This document shows, piece after piece, positions 1-8,876 of a stretch of 64,000 nucleotides of DNA. The notes under the pieces were generated by a model, which was not told the DNA's origin, made no database searches, and worked only from the letters and a program-made list of their open reading frames with translations. Each line of letters begins with the position of its first letter. Position 1 is the stretch's first letter. The stretch is from Maritimibacter sp. DP1N21-5 (GTDB taxonomy: Bacteria; Pseudomonadota; Alphaproteobacteria; Rhodobacterales; Rhodobacteraceae): positions 1,736,001 to 1,800,000 of the forward strand of contig NZ_JAHUZF010000006.1 in NCBI RefSeq assembly GCF_019218295.1. The letters run 5' to 3'. Both the position numbers and the translations under genes were made by a program.

Positions 1-425
1 GCGATGTTGACGATGCGCCCATAGCCTCGGCTCTCCATCAAGGGCAGCACGGCCTTCATGGTGTGAAAGCATGACGACAGATTGATCGCGATGATCGCAT
101 CCCATTTCGCGTCCGGCATGTCGGTGATCCCGGCGGTGTGCTGAATGCCCGCGTTGTTGACGAGGATGTCGATCGGACCCCAGGCCTCGACCTCCTCGAT
201 CATCGCACGGATGGCGTCGGGGTTGGAGACGTCGGCTCCGAAGAATTTCGCGTCCGGCGCGCCGGCCTCTTTCATCGCGGCGACGGCGGCCTCGGCCTGC
301 GCATCACCGGGCAAGGAATGCACGGCGATGCGGACACCGGCGGCGGCCAGCTCGGTCGCGACACCCAACCCGATCCCCGAGGTCGAGCCTGTGACGAGCG
401 CGGTTTTTCCGTTGAGAAAGGACAT
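1..425 (-). CDS. 3-hydroxybutyrate dehydrogenase-like SDR (partial, C-terminus off the window)
   Basis: Short-chain dehydrogenase/reductase, probably NAD-dependent 3-hydroxybutyrate dehydrogenase, which interconverts 3-hydroxybutyrate and acetoacetate in the cytoplasm. Only the first 141 residues are present. Visible: the Rossmann nucleotide motif TGSTSGIG at residues 12-19, the acidic D in the FGADVSN stretch, and NNAGIQH at 90-96; the NAGIQH wording is typical of hydroxybutyrate dehydrogenases. The catalytic Ser-Tyr-Lys lie beyond the left edge, so activity cannot be judged. ATG at 425 (MSFLNGK) is preceded by GGAGTATCC, a usable ribosome site. It diverges from the TetR gene at 660. The SDR family is certain; the substrate is inferred. 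Confidence 0.8.
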   Translation of the reverse strand, partial: MSFLNGKTALVTGSTSGIGLGVATELAAAGVRIAVHSLPGDAQAEAAVAAMKEAGAPDAKFFGADVSNPDAIRAMIEEVEAWGPIDILVNNAGIQHTAGITDMPDAKWDAIIAINLSSCFHTMKAVLPLMESRGYGRIVNI

Positions 426-659
426 GGATACTCCTTCGGGTCTATCGCCCGTTTGCGCGGGGTCGCCCGGCATTCGGACTGCTCCCCTGTTGTCGTTTGC
501 GGCACTGTCACCGCGGCGCTCCTCCACCGGACGCGGGGTCCGGCCCATGGGCCCGAGGTTAGGCCGGGGTGTCACGATCTGCCAGTGGTCACGTCTCGTT
601 TCGGTTGAAAGATTTCGGTGCCCCGTGCATTCTGTCGATCCGATAGAAAAGGCCCCCTT

Positions 660-1280
660 ATGAACATGCAGAAACCGGCGACCCGCATTCAGCGCAAGAA
701 CCGCGAAACGATCCGCGAGGCGGCGCTCGACGTGTTCTCGCAGCACGGGTTTCGCGGCGCGACGCTTGACCAGATTGCCCAGGCGGCGGGGTTGTCCAAG
801 CCCAATCTGCTCTATTATTTCCCCTCCAAGGAAGCGATCCATGTGGAGCTTCTGAGCCATCTCATGACCGACTGGCTCGAACCCTTGCGCGCGGTGGACG
901 CCGGTGGCGACCCGGTGGACGAACTGGTGGACTATGTGCTCCGCAAGCTCGACATGGCGCGCGAAATGCCGCGCGAAAGCCGCCTTTTCGCGAACGAGAT
1001 CGTGCAGGGGGCACCGCGAATCCTCGACATGATCACCGGGGAGCTGCGCGAACTCGTGGACGAAAAGGCCGCCCTCATCCGCGACTGGCAGGCTGAGGAC
1101 CGGCTGGCCAAGGTCGACCCCTATCACCTCATTTTCTCGATCTGGGCGACGACCCAGCATTACGCCGACTTCGACATTCAGGTGCGCGGCGTCCTGGGGT
1201 CGTCCGAAGGTGACGGTCACTTCGACGACGCGCGGGCCTTTCTCACCCATATGTATCGCGCGACCCTTCAACCCCGGTGA
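660..1280 (+). CDS. rutR: RutR-like TetR-family transcriptional regulator
   Basis: TetR-type repressor of 206 aa. The N-terminal helix-turn-helix (about residues 15-60) includes ATLDQIAQAAGLSKPNLLYYF, and the C-terminal ligand domain carries ESRLFANEIVQGAPRI, DEKAALI and FSIWATTQHYADF, which match RutR of enterobacteria almost segment by segment. RutR senses uracil or thymine and controls pyrimidine catabolism and carbamoyl phosphate synthesis. No rut, dihydropyrimidinase or car genes are in this window, so the targets here are unknown. ATG at 660 (MNMQKPAT) is chosen over an upstream in-frame start because homology begins there. It diverges from the SDR gene. Confidence 0.8.
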   Translation: MNMQKPATRIQRKNRETIREAALDVFSQHGFRGATLDQIAQAAGLSKPNLLYYFPSKEAIHVELLSHLMTDWLEPLRAVDAGGDPVDELVDYVLRKLDMAREMPRESRLFANEIVQGAPRILDMITGELRELVDEKAALIRDWQAEDRLAKVDPYHLIFSIWATTQHYADFDIQVRGVLGSSEGDGHFDDARAFLTHMYRATLQPR

Positions 1281-1398
1281 CATCGGCCCTGTGACCAGCC
1301 GAGGGATTAACCCTGTCGGCCTGAAACCTTGGACAGGCGCGCCTGGTCCGCGATAGTCTCGTGTGACACGGTGGGGGCACCGTGACCGGAGACGCGCC

Positions 1399-1899
1399 AT
1401 GGACTTTTCCAACGCTGCCCCCCTCGGTGCCAGACACGCCCTGCCGGCGCCGGCACCCGACCGACGCGTCCATCCTGTATCGCCAGTGGAGGAGCAATCG
1501 GCCTCGTCCGGCGCAGGAACCGACGCGCGCGATCATCCCGAACAGGACCTCCATGGCGCCCTGTCGCGCGATCTGCGCGCCCTGCGCCGCGAGGTCGAGG
1601 ACGGCACGCAATGGGCCGGCCCCGCGCCCGCCTTTGACGTGAGCCTCCTTGAAATGGACAGCGACCTTCGACAGGTCTTGGCACGGATGGAGGCGGACCG
1701 CTCCCGGACCCGCGACGCAGAGGCGCTACAGGTCGCACCCCCACGCGCCGGCAGAGAGGGTGACAACGGCGTAACCGCCTCAGCCCCACCCGATGACCTG
1801 GCACAGGACATACGTCGGGCCAGCCCCGAACCGGCCAAATCCGGCGCAGATGCATCGGGGGCTTTCCCTTCCCCCGGCCCCCGTCCTATAAGCGGATGA
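1399..1899 (+). CDS. hypothetical protein (weak)
   Basis: Possible 166-aa protein starting MDFSNAAP, in a 731-base gap between rutR and accB. It is rich in Pro, Arg, Ala and Asp with a central charged, probably helical segment ([18 protein letters not shown], then [15 protein letters not shown]). No family is recognised. Overlapping open frames of similar length exist on the minus strand, so this call rests only on the fairly natural amphipathic composition of residues 50-100 and on orientation with accB. If it is not a gene, 1281-2011 has no coding content and would be a long accB leader. Confidence 0.3.
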   Translation: MDFSNAAPLGARHALPAPAPDRRVHPVSPVEEQSASSGAGTDARDHPEQDLHGALSRDLRALRREVEDGTQWAGPAPAFDVSLLEMDSDLRQVLARMEADRSRTRDAEALQVAPPRAGREGDNGVTASAPPDDLAQDIRRASPEPAKSGADASGAFPSPGPRPISG

Positions 1900-2011
1900 G
1901 AAAATGCCCCCGCGACAAGACGGGGCCTGTGCCACGGGTGGGAGAGAGATCTGGTGGACGCCCTCGTCCCCCGACACTCCGAGGCCCATTGAGAGAGACG
2001 GTGCGAACCCA

Positions 2012-2512
2012 ATGACGAAGAAGACCCACGACAGCGACGTCGCCTTCATTCAGGCGCTTGCGGAACTCCTGCGCGAGAACGACCTCACCGAACTCGAGGT
2101 CAAGCGCGAGTATGGCGAGGCCGATCGGCTCAACGTCCGTGTCAGCCGCGGCGGCGGGATCGTGACCCAGCAGATGATCGCCCCGCAGTATGCGCCGGCC
2201 CCGGTCGCGTCCCATGCCCCCGCCCCTGCCGCAGCGCCCGCGGCCCCGGCCGCCGGCAGTGACGACCCCGCCGATCACCCCGGCGCCGTGACCTCGCCCA
2301 TGGTCGGCACCGTCTACATGCAGTCCGAACCCGGTGCCCCCGCCTTCATCAAGGTCGGCGACAAGGTGTCCGAGGGTGACACGCTCCTGATCGTGGAAGC
2401 CATGAAGACCATGAACCAGATCCCCTCGCCGCGTGCGGGCACGGTGAGGCGCATCCTCGTCGAAGACGGCTCGCCGGTGGAATACGGCGCGCCGCTGGTC
2501 ATTCTGGAGTAA
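2012..2512 (+). CDS. accB: acetyl-CoA carboxylase biotin carboxyl carrier protein
   Basis: BCCP subunit of acetyl-CoA carboxylase (166 aa), the first committed step of fatty acid synthesis. Seen: an N-terminal helical domain (residues 5-50), an Ala-Pro linker (57-82) and a C-terminal biotinyl domain with VEAMKTMN, the biotin-accepting lysine being K132. Start ATG at 2012 (MTKKTHDSD) fits family length; longer in-frame upstream sequence lacks family character. It is followed after 15 bases by accC, the usual accBC operon. Confidence 0.95.
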   Translation: MTKKTHDSDVAFIQALAELLRENDLTELEVKREYGEADRLNVRVSRGGGIVTQQMIAPQYAPAPVASHAPAPAAAPAAPAAGSDDPADHPGAVTSPMVGTVYMQSEPGAPAFIKVGDKVSEGDTLLIVEAMKTMNQIPSPRAGTVRRILVEDGSPVEYGAPLVILE

Positions 2513-2527
2513 TCCGGGGCCGTGGCT

Positions 2528-3874
2528 ATGTTCGAAAAGATCCTCATCGCGAACCGTGGCGAAATCGCGCTGCGTGTCATTCGCGCGGCCCGCGAGATGG
2601 GCATTCAGACCGTCGCGGTGCACTCCACCGCCGACGCCGACGCGATGCATGTGCGCATGGCCGACGAAAGCGTCTGCATCGGCCCGCCCCCCGGCACCGA
2701 CAGCTATCTGTCGATCCCCGCGATCATCGCCGCCTGCGAGGTGACCGGCGCGCAGGCGATCCACCCCGGCTATGGCTTCCTGTCCGAGAACGCGAACTTC
2801 GTGCAGATCGTAGAGGATCACGGGATCACCTTCATCGGACCGTCGGCGGCGCATATCCGCATGATGGGCGACAAGATCACCGCGAAAGAGACCGCCGAGC
2901 AGCTTGGCATCCCGGTCGTTCCCGGGTCCAAGGGCGGCGTTCCCGACATCGAGACCGCGCGCAAGGTCGCCGAAGAGATGGGCTATCCCGTCATCATCAA
3001 GGCGACCGCTGGTGGCGGCGGGCGCGGCATGAAGGTGGCCGAGAGTGAATCCAAGCTCGAAACCGCTTTCCGCACCGCCCGGTCTGAGGCGAAATCGGCC
3101 TTCGGCAATGACGAAGTCTATATGGAGAAATACCTCCAGAAACCGCGCCACATCGAGGTGCAGGTCTTCGGCGACGGCAAGGGCGGCGGCGTGCATCTGG
3201 CCGAGCGCGACTGTTCGCTGCAGCGCCGTCACCAGAAGGTCTTCGAAGAGGCGCCCGGCCCCGCCATCACGCCCGAAGAGCGCGCGCGCATCGGCGGTAT
3301 CTGCGCCAAGGCGATCGGCGACATGGGATACTCCGGCGCCGGCACGATCGAATTCCTTTACGAGGACGGCGAGTTCTACTTCATCGAGATGAACACCCGC
3401 CTGCAAGTCGAGCATCCGGTCACCGAAGGCATCTTCGGCGTCGACCTCGTGCGCGAACAGATCCGCGTCGCCTCGGGCATGTCGCTGTCTTTCACGCAGG
3501 ACGAACTCGAGATCAACGGCCACGCCATCGAGATCCGCATCAACGCCGAACGCCTGCCCAACTTCACCCCCTGCCCCGGCAAGGTGACGCAGTTCCACGC
3601 CCCCGGCGGGCTGGGCGTGCGGATGGATTCGGCGCTATATGGCGGCTATGCGATCCCGCCCTATTACGACAGCCTCATCGGCAAGCTCATCGTTCATGGG
3701 CGCGACCGGACCGAGGCGCTGTCGCGGCTGTCGCGCGCCCTGGGCGAGCTGGTGGTCGACGGCATCGAAACGACCATCCCGCTTTTCCACGCGCTCTTGC
3801 AGGAAGAGGACATTCTGGCCGGGAATTACGACATCCACTGGCTGGAGCATTGGCTCGCCGATAACATGGGCTAG
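2528..3874 (+). CDS. accC: acetyl-CoA carboxylase biotin carboxylase subunit
   Basis: Biotin carboxylase (448 aa), which uses ATP and bicarbonate to carboxylate biotin on AccB. The start [16 protein letters not shown] is the family signature; [10 protein letters not shown], the glycine-rich ATP-grasp loop AGGGGRGMK, and the active-site block [16 protein letters not shown] are present. Length is normal. The ATG at 2528 is preferred to a GTG two codons upstream (2522) because the family starts at MFEK. Immediately downstream is aat with a 3-base gap, so the three genes are probably co-transcribed. Confidence 0.97.
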   Translation: MFEKILIANRGEIALRVIRAAREMGIQTVAVHSTADADAMHVRMADESVCIGPPPGTDSYLSIPAIIAACEVTGAQAIHPGYGFLSENANFVQIVEDHGITFIGPSAAHIRMMGDKITAKETAEQLGIPVVPGSKGGVPDIETARKVAEEMGYPVIIKATAGGGGRGMKVAESESKLETAFRTARSEAKSAFGNDEVYMEKYLQKPRHIEVQVFGDGKGGGVHLAERDCSLQRRHQKVFEEAPGPAITPEERARIGGICAKAIGDMGYSGAGTIEFLYEDGEFYFIEMNTRLQVEHPVTEGIFGVDLVREQIRVASGMSLSFTQDELEINGHAIEIRINAERLPNFTPCPGKVTQFHAPGGLGVRMDSALYGGYAIPPYYDSLIGKLIVHGRDRTEALSRLSRALGELVVDGIETTIPLFHALLQEEDILAGNYDIHWLEHWLADNMG

Positions 3875-3877
3875 GAT

Positions 3878-4537
3878 GTGACGGGCGCGTCCGACAAGCT
3901 CACGCCCGAGCTTCTGCTCCGCGCCTATGCGGCGGGCATCTTTCCCATGGGTGACGACCGCGACGATCCGGCGGTCTATTGGGTCGACCCCAAGATGCGG
4001 GGCATCCTGCCCCTGGACGGGTTTCACCTGTCCCGCTCACTCGCCCGGCGCATCAGGAGCGAACCCTTCCGCCTGTCGCTGGACGAGGATTTCGCAGGTG
4101 TCGTCGAAGGCTGCGCCGACCGCGATGCGACCTGGATCAACGAGCCGATCCTCGCGGCCTATCAGGCGCTGCATCGCCGGGGCAACGCCCATTCCATCGA
4201 GCTCTGGGAGGGTGACGAGCTTGTCGGGGGGGTCTACGGCGTCACGCTGGGGCGCGCGTTCTTCGGAGAAAGCATGTTCTCACGGCGCCGGGATGCGTCG
4301 AAGATCGCGCTGGCCTATCTCGTCGTCCATCTCGCCCAGACCGGGTTCGAACTCTTCGACACCCAGTTTCTGACCGAGCACCTCGCCCGTCTGGGCGGCA
4401 TCGAACTGCCGCGCGCCCGCTATCAGCAGCTTCTGGAACTGGCGCTCTCGGGTTCGGACGCAAGGATCTGCGCACGTCCCCTGCCCGACGCTCACTCTGT
4501 CGTGCAGCGCATCACCCAGACGTCGAAACGCGCGTGA
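3878..4537 (+). CDS. aat: leucyl/phenylalanyl-tRNA-protein transferase
   Basis: L/F-transferase (219 aa) adds Leu or Phe to proteins with N-terminal Arg or Lys, making them substrates of the ClpS/ClpAP N-end rule pathway. Family hallmarks seen: ELLLRAYAAGIFPMGD near the N-terminus, VYWVDPKMRGILPLDGFH, GGVYGVTLGRAFFGESMFSR, and DTQFLTEHLARLGG. GTG start at 3878 follows the accC stop by three bases; the ATG two bases upstream is out of frame and closed. The 3' end overlaps the convergent DUF2155 gene by 46 bases. clpX and clpP lie 2-4 kb away. Confidence 0.95.
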   Translation: MTGASDKLTPELLLRAYAAGIFPMGDDRDDPAVYWVDPKMRGILPLDGFHLSRSLARRIRSEPFRLSLDEDFAGVVEGCADRDATWINEPILAAYQALHRRGNAHSIELWEGDELVGGVYGVTLGRAFFGESMFSRRRDASKIALAYLVVHLAQTGFELFDTQFLTEHLARLGGIELPRARYQQLLELALSGSDARICARPLPDAHSVVQRITQTSKRA

Positions 4538-5070
4538 TCGAGCGCGGAAAGCGCCGGTGACGAGGCCACCATCCAGGCGTCGAAAATTGGCGCCTCGGCA
4601 TCGCGTTCCCGGATCACCAGATGGGCGAAAGCGTCGCCGACGGGGTTGTCGGTCGGATAGCGGCAGTCGCCCAGCGTGATCTGGAGCCAGCCGATTTCGC
4701 CGGTCTCGCCCGTCTTCAGCGCCAGGTCGACCGTCTTCCCCGAGAGTTTGTCGAGCCCGCGTATATTGGCGCCGGTGCCATCGGCGACTTCGGGACCTTC
4801 CTGCACGGTGGTCACGGTGTCACCCTCACCCGGGCGCAGCGGCGCATTGGGGTCCTCTGGATTCGGCACGATGGGATTGCCGAATTCGTCGAAGGGCGCG
4901 TCGTTGTCGAAAACCTGATCCTCGGGATCGTCGATGGGCCCTTCGATCACGTCGAGTGGCTGGAAGTCCGGCGGAACCTCGACCCCGTCATCCTGTGCCA
5001 GCGCCGCGATCGGCGCCATGACCAGAAGGGCCGCGCAGGCGGCGATGGTGCGAAAATCGGTGCGGCGCAT
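4492..5070 (-). CDS. DUF2155 domain-containing exported protein
   Basis: 192-aa protein of unknown function with a Sec signal peptide (hydrophobic AACAALLVMAPIAALA, cleavage near residue 25), an acidic, Pro-rich linker (residues 27-85), and a C-terminal DUF2155 domain with ALKTGETGEIGWLQIT, a Cys in LGDCRYPT and FDVWVMRC at the end. The two cysteines could pair in the periplasm. It starts on the stop codon of the MCE gene (TGATG overlap), so it is translationally coupled to it. Together with NDUFA12 and MCE it forms a gene order I associate with Rhodobacterales; the shared role is not known. Confidence 0.85.
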   Translation of the reverse strand: MRRTDFRTIAACAALLVMAPIAALAQDDGVEVPPDFQPLDVIEGPIDDPEDQVFDNDAPFDEFGNPIVPNPEDPNAPLRPGEGDTVTTVQEGPEVADGTGANIRGLDKLSGKTVDLALKTGETGEIGWLQITLGDCRYPTDNPVGDAFAHLVIRERDAEAPIFDAWMVASSPALSALDHARFDVWVMRCTTE

Positions 5071-5531
5071 CAGCGTCTCCCGTTGCCGTTGAGTGTGTCG
5101 AGCAAAAGGTCGACGAGGTTGAAGTCCGGCTCCGCGGTGCGGAACTGCCCGCCCGGCGCCATGACGGTAGCGGAACTGCCGGGAATGATCTCGACATAAC
5201 GTCCACCGAGCAGCCCTTCGGAGGTCACGACCGCGACGCTGTCCGAGGGAAACTGGAACGGACCGTCCACCGTCAACTCCGTCTCGGCCCCAAAGGTTTC
5301 CGGGTTCAAAGTGAGCCAGGACACATGCCCGACCGGGATGCCCGCGACCCGGACCTCGCTTCCTTCCGATAGCCCATCGGCACTCGTCAGCGTGACGCGG
5401 TAACGGTTCGCGTCGTCAGGCCCGGAGAACCAGCCGAGAATCGAGGAGGCATAGACAAGGCAGACGGCCGCCACGGCCAGCACGACCGCCCCGGTCACGA
5501 TATCGACAATGTCCGATTGGCGCAGCGTCAC
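5070..5531 (-). CDS. MlaD-family (MCE) lipid-transport substrate-binding protein
   Basis: Single MCE-domain protein (153 aa from GTG 5531). One N-terminal membrane anchor (TGAVVLAVAAVCLVYASSIL, about 12-31) followed by a periplasmic MCE domain: YRVTLTSADGLSEGSEVRVAGIPVG and GGRYVEIIPG. MlaD proteins form the hexameric periplasmic ring of phospholipid ABC transporters. No mlaE/mlaF permease or ATPase is beside it. The GTG start (VTLRQSD) is chosen because upstream residues are low-complexity Arg/Gly/Pro without family match; GGCCGAGACGTG gives only a weak ribosome site. Confidence 0.8.
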   Translation of the reverse strand: MTLRQSDIVDIVTGAVVLAVAAVCLVYASSILGWFSGPDDANRYRVTLTSADGLSEGSEVRVAGIPVGHVSWLTLNPETFGAETELTVDGPFQFPSDSVAVVTSEGLLGGRYVEIIPGSSATVMAPGGQFRTAEPDFNLVDLLLDTLNGNGRR

Positions 5532-5583
5532 GTCTCGGCCCTCACGACCTTGCCGCCCACCAAAGCCCGTGGGCGGTGCCGGA

Positions 5584-5958
5584 TCACTCCGGCTGCCACG
5601 CCTCGTAGTCGCTGCGTTCGACCGGGGCTTCGCGGCGGATCGAGCCAGCGGGCACATAGGCGAGCGCCGTGCCGGTCAGGTTGTCGCGATGCGGCTTCTC
5701 CCAGTCCCGGTGGACGAGCGGCGCCTTGGCGGGGTTGTCGTCAAAAGTGAAGTGGAGCCATCCGTGCCAGTCGGCGGAAATCCGGCTGGCTTCCGGTTCG
5801 CCGGCATACATCACCCAACGCTTCTTGCCGTCGCGGGTGGTGTAGAATTCGTTCCCCTGTTCGTCTTCCCCGACCTTGACGCCCTTGCGCCAGGTGAAGA
5901 GCCGCGTGCCCAGTGTTTCTTCGTGCCACCAGGTGAGTAGAGAAAGGATAAACCGCAT
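5584..5958 (-). CDS. NADH:ubiquinone oxidoreductase accessory subunit NDUFA12 family
   Basis: 124-aa homologue of the mitochondrial complex I accessory subunit NDUFA12 (B17.2), found in alphaproteobacteria. Seen: TWWHEETLGTRLFTWRKG, VGEDEQGNEFYTTRDGKKRWVMY, the DWHGWLH core and WEKPHRDNLTGT, all hallmark segments. It acts at the membrane arm/Q-module region of respiratory complex I. Starts at ATG 5958 (MRFILSLL). It heads the run NDUFA12-MCE-DUF2155, 52 bases before the MCE gene. Confidence 0.93.
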   Translation of the reverse strand: MRFILSLLTWWHEETLGTRLFTWRKGVKVGEDEQGNEFYTTRDGKKRWVMYAGEPEASRISADWHGWLHFTFDDNPAKAPLVHRDWEKPHRDNLTGTALAYVPAGSIRREAPVERSDYEAWQPE

Positions 5959-6150
5959 GGATGGATGCCTCCGATCTGATCTTCCTCCCTATGCCAGCAT
6001 GGCCCGCCAAGGTCCAGCCGTTTCGCCGGTTCAGGGGGTCACAACAGCACGGGATCGGCCGTTTGTCGCAGCCTCGGGAGGCGTGCGCCGCCGCCCTTGG
6101 CCTGCGCGATGTGTGGACGGCGCCGGCAAACCAGCACCGCCGCTTCGGGA

Positions 6151-6534
6151 TCAGGCCCGGATCTTCGCGACCGCTTCGATCTCGATCTTCATTTCGGGGT
6201 TCATGAGCCGCGCCTCGATCATCGTGGCGGCGGGCATGGCCGTGGCGAAGGCTTTGGACAGGACCGGCCAGCAGGCTTCGAAATCGTTGCCGTCGGTGAG
6301 GATGTATTTCACCTGCACCACATCGTCGAGGCTCGCCCCGGCTTCCCCCAATGCCTTGGCGATGGTCGCCAGCGCATTGGCGGCCTGTTCGGCCACATCC
6401 TCGGGCATCACCATGGTGGCGTAGTCGTAGCCCGTCGTGCCCGATACGAAGACCCAGCCATCCACGGCAACGGCGCGGGAATAGCCGATCTGGGCTTCAA
6501 ATGGGGAACCGGAGGAGATGAGTTTGCGGGTCAT
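6151..6534 (-). CDS. RidA family protein
   Basis: 127-aa YjgF/YER057c/UK114 (RidA) fold protein. RidA enzymes hydrolyse reactive enamine/imine intermediates to keto acids plus ammonia. Seen: the N-terminal SGSPFEAQIGYSRAV segment, FVSGTTGYDY, and the C-terminal PAATMIEARLMNPEMKIEIEAVA. The Arg usual in the RidA active site (xxGRTxVE) is represented by MIEARL, so this is one of the Rid subgroups whose imine deaminase activity is less certain. It stands alone between NDUFA12 and the clpX terminator. Confidence 0.88.
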   Translation of the reverse strand: MTRKLISSGSPFEAQIGYSRAVAVDGWVFVSGTTGYDYATMVMPEDVAEQAANALATIAKALGEAGASLDDVVQVKYILTDGNDFEACWPVLSKAFATAMPAATMIEARLMNPEMKIEIEAVAKIRA

Positions 6535-6622
6535 GGATTACCTCATGGACTGTGTCTTCGCGTCATGTGCAGCGGAAGCGCGGGCGCGGCAAGAGGTAAT
6601 CTGCGCTCAAGTCCGCAACGAA

Positions 6623-6646
6623 AAAGGCGCCCGATCGGGCGCCTTT
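6623..6646 (-). terminator. rho-independent terminator of clpX
   Basis: Perfect inverted repeat: ggcgccc and gggcgcc arms around a GATC loop, extended by AAA/TTT. Read on the minus strand the stem is followed by five T. It sits 40 bases after the clpX stop. Confidence 0.85.
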
Positions 6647-6685
6647 GTCACCGTGTCAGGGGAGCATCGGATGGGGGTGCGTCGG

Positions 6686-7957
6686 TCAGGCCGACGCGCC
6701 CTCCTTCTTGCCCTGCTCTTCCGCGTAGATGAGCAGCGGTTTGGCCGAGGAGGTCACGGCCTCTTCGTTCACCACGACCTCTGTCACGTTGGACATGCTC
6801 GGCAGGTCGAACATGGTGTCGAGCAGGATGTCCTCCATGATCGAGCGCAGGCCCCGCGCGCCGGTCTTGCGTTCGATGGCGCGTTTCGCGATGGCGGTCA
6901 GCGCGTCATCGGTGAAGGTCAACTTCGCGTCCTCGATGTCGAAGAGCCGCTGGTATTGCTTGACCAGCGCGTTCTTCGGTTTGGTCAGGATCGTGACAAG
7001 CGCATCTTCGTCGAGGTCCTCGAGCGTGGCGAGCACGGGAAGGCGGCCGACGAATTCCGGGATCAACCCGAACTTCAGCAGGTCTTCCGGTTCGAGCGAC
7101 TTGAACCATTCGCCGGTCTTGCGCGCCTCGTCATCCTTCACGTCAGCACCGAAGCCGATGGCCGTGCCCTTGCCGCGCTGCGCGATGATCCGGTCGAGCC
7201 CGGCAAATGCGCCGCCGCAGATGAAGAGGATGTTCGTGGTGTCCACCTGCAGGAATTCCTGCTGCGGATGCTTGCGGCCGCCTTGGGGCGGCACGCTCGC
7301 CACGGTGCCTTCCATGATCTTCAGAAGCGCCTGTTGCACGCCCTCGCCCGACACGTCGCGGGTGATCGAGGGGTTGTCGGACTTACGCGTGATCTTGTCG
7401 ACCTCGTCGATATAGACGATGCCGCGCTGTGCCCGCTCGACGTTGTATTCCGAGGCCTGCAAGAGCTTGAGGATGATGTTCTCCACATCCTCACCCACGT
7501 AACCGGCTTCCGTGAGCGTGGTCGCATCCGCCATGGTGAAGGGCACGTCGAGAATACGGGCGAGCGTCTGGGCGAGCAGCGTCTTGCCGCAGCCGGTCGG
7601 CCCGATCAGCAGGATGTTGGACTTTGCCAGTTCGATGTCGTCGCCCGACTTGGCGGCGTGATTGAGGCGTTTGTAGTGGTTGTGCACGGCGACCGAGAGC
7701 ACGCGTTTGGCATGCATCTGGCCGATGACGTAATCATCCAGCACATCGCAGATGTCCTGCGGCGTGGGCACGCCATCCGTCGACTTCAGCCCCGAGCCCT
7801 TGGTCTCTTCGCGGATGATGTCCATGCACAGCTCGACGCATTCATCGCAGATGAAAACCGTCGGGCCCGCGATCAGCTTTCGCACCTCATGTTGGCTCTT
7901 TCCGCAAAAGGAGCAGTAGAGGGTGTTCTTGCTGTCACCGCCGGAGCTATTCGCCAT
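6686..7957 (-). CDS. clpX: ATP-dependent Clp protease ATP-binding subunit ClpX
   Basis: AAA+ unfoldase (423 aa) that recognises substrates, unfolds them and feeds ClpP. Seen in order: the zinc-binding domain with CSFCGK and CDECVELC, Walker A GPTGCGKT, Walker [11 protein letters not shown], the pore loop GYVGEDVE, and sensor/arginine-finger regions ending with [16 protein letters not shown] 7957 ([10 protein letters not shown]) is the family start. The clpP gene lies 138 bases upstream on the same strand; the last gene before the terminator at 6623. Confidence 0.98.
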   Translation of the reverse strand: MANSSGGDSKNTLYCSFCGKSQHEVRKLIAGPTVFICDECVELCMDIIREETKGSGLKSTDGVPTPQDICDVLDDYVIGQMHAKRVLSVAVHNHYKRLNHAAKSGDDIELAKSNILLIGPTGCGKTLLAQTLARILDVPFTMADATTLTEAGYVGEDVENIILKLLQASEYNVERAQRGIVYIDEVDKITRKSDNPSITRDVSGEGVQQALLKIMEGTVASVPPQGGRKHPQQEFLQVDTTNILFICGGAFAGLDRIIAQRGKGTAIGFGADVKDDEARKTGEWFKSLEPEDLLKFGLIPEFVGRLPVLATLEDLDEDALVTILTKPKNALVKQYQRLFDIEDAKLTFTDDALTAIAKRAIERKTGARGLRSIMEDILLDTMFDLPSMSNVTEVVVNEEAVTSSAKPLLIYAEEQGKKEGASA

Positions 7958-8095
7958 ATCCTCGTCCAATCCGGGGCCCCTGCCCCGTCCAAAATTGCGC
8001 ACAAAGCGCCAGAGCCTGTGGTTCGCCCAAGTTTAGGGCACCCCTTCCGCCCCCGCAATGCCCGATTGGATCATGAGCGGGGGCGCACGTTTTGT

Positions 8096-8719
8096 TTACG
8101 CCTCGATGGCGGCGCGGCTTTCCACGATCTCGTCGATCAGGCCCCAGTCCTTGGCGGTCTCGGGGTCCATGAAGTTGTCGCGCTCCAGCGCGTCCTGCAC
8201 GGCCTTGAGCTTCTGCCCGGTGTGCTTGACGTAGATCTGGTTCAACCGATCCTTGAGCTTCTGCGTCTCCTGCGCGTGGATCATGATGTCGGTCGCCTGA
8301 CCCTGATAGCCGCCCGAAGGCTGGTGCACCATGATGCGCGAATTGGGCAGCGAGAAGCGCATCCCCTTTTCGCCGGCGGTGAGCAGAAGCGAGCCCATCG
8401 ACGCCGCCTGCCCCATCACGAGGGTCGAAACCTTGGGCCGGATGTATTGCATCGTGTCGTAGATCGACAAGCCCGAGGTGACCACGCCACCGGGCGAATT
8501 GATATACATCGCGATCTCTTTCGAGGGGTTCTCGGCCTCGAGGAACAGAAGCTGCGCGCAGATGAGCGAGGACATGCCGTCGTGCACCGGGCCGTTGAGG
8601 AAGATGATCCGTTCCTTCAGCAGTCGAGAGAAGATGTCATAGGCGCGTTCGCCCCGGCTCGTCTGCTCCACCACCATGGGCACGAGCGTGTTCATATAGG
8701 TGTCGATGGGGTCTTTCAT
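8096..8719 (-). CDS. clpP: ATP-dependent Clp protease proteolytic subunit ClpP
   Basis: Serine peptidase (207 aa) forming the 14-mer degradation chamber used by ClpX and ClpA. The catalytic serine is S107 in GQAASMGS, the histidine H132 in [10 protein letters not shown], and the aspartate lies in [34 protein letters not shown] is the oxyanion/handle region. ATG 8719 ([10 protein letters not shown]) with AGGGCAGG eight bases upstream is preferred to a TTG seven codons earlier. Confidence 0.98.
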   Translation of the reverse strand: MKDPIDTYMNTLVPMVVEQTSRGERAYDIFSRLLKERIIFLNGPVHDGMSSLICAQLLFLEAENPSKEIAMYINSPGGVVTSGLSIYDTMQYIRPKVSTLVMGQAASMGSLLLTAGEKGMRFSLPNSRIMVHQPSGGYQGQATDIMIHAQETQKLKDRLNQIYVKHTGQKLKAVQDALERDNFMDPETAKDWGLIDEIVESRAAIEA

Positions 8720-8876
8720 AATGCGCCTGCCCTTATCCAATCTTGTGCCGTCCCGGTCGGGGCGGCCTGAAGGGAATCCTAGTCATGGTTCCGGGGGGCT
8801 TCAAGGGCCCCCCGGCCCTGCCAACCGACATGGGCGAGAAAGGTTAAGAACGCGTTGGCGGGGCGGTTGCCCCTCC

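Noticed and set aside
1886..3598. 570-codon minus-strand frame opposite accBC
   Set aside because: Antisense to accB and accC; no domain.
6518..8770. 750-codon plus-strand frame across clpX and clpP
   Set aside because: Antisense to two universally conserved genes; no recognisable protein character.
8791..8815. Perfect 9-bp hairpin CCGGGGGGC / GCCCCCCGG between the permease gene and clpP
   Set aside because: No T-run on either strand. The permease gene ends at 8877 and could use it as a terminator, but I cannot support that beyond the stem itself.
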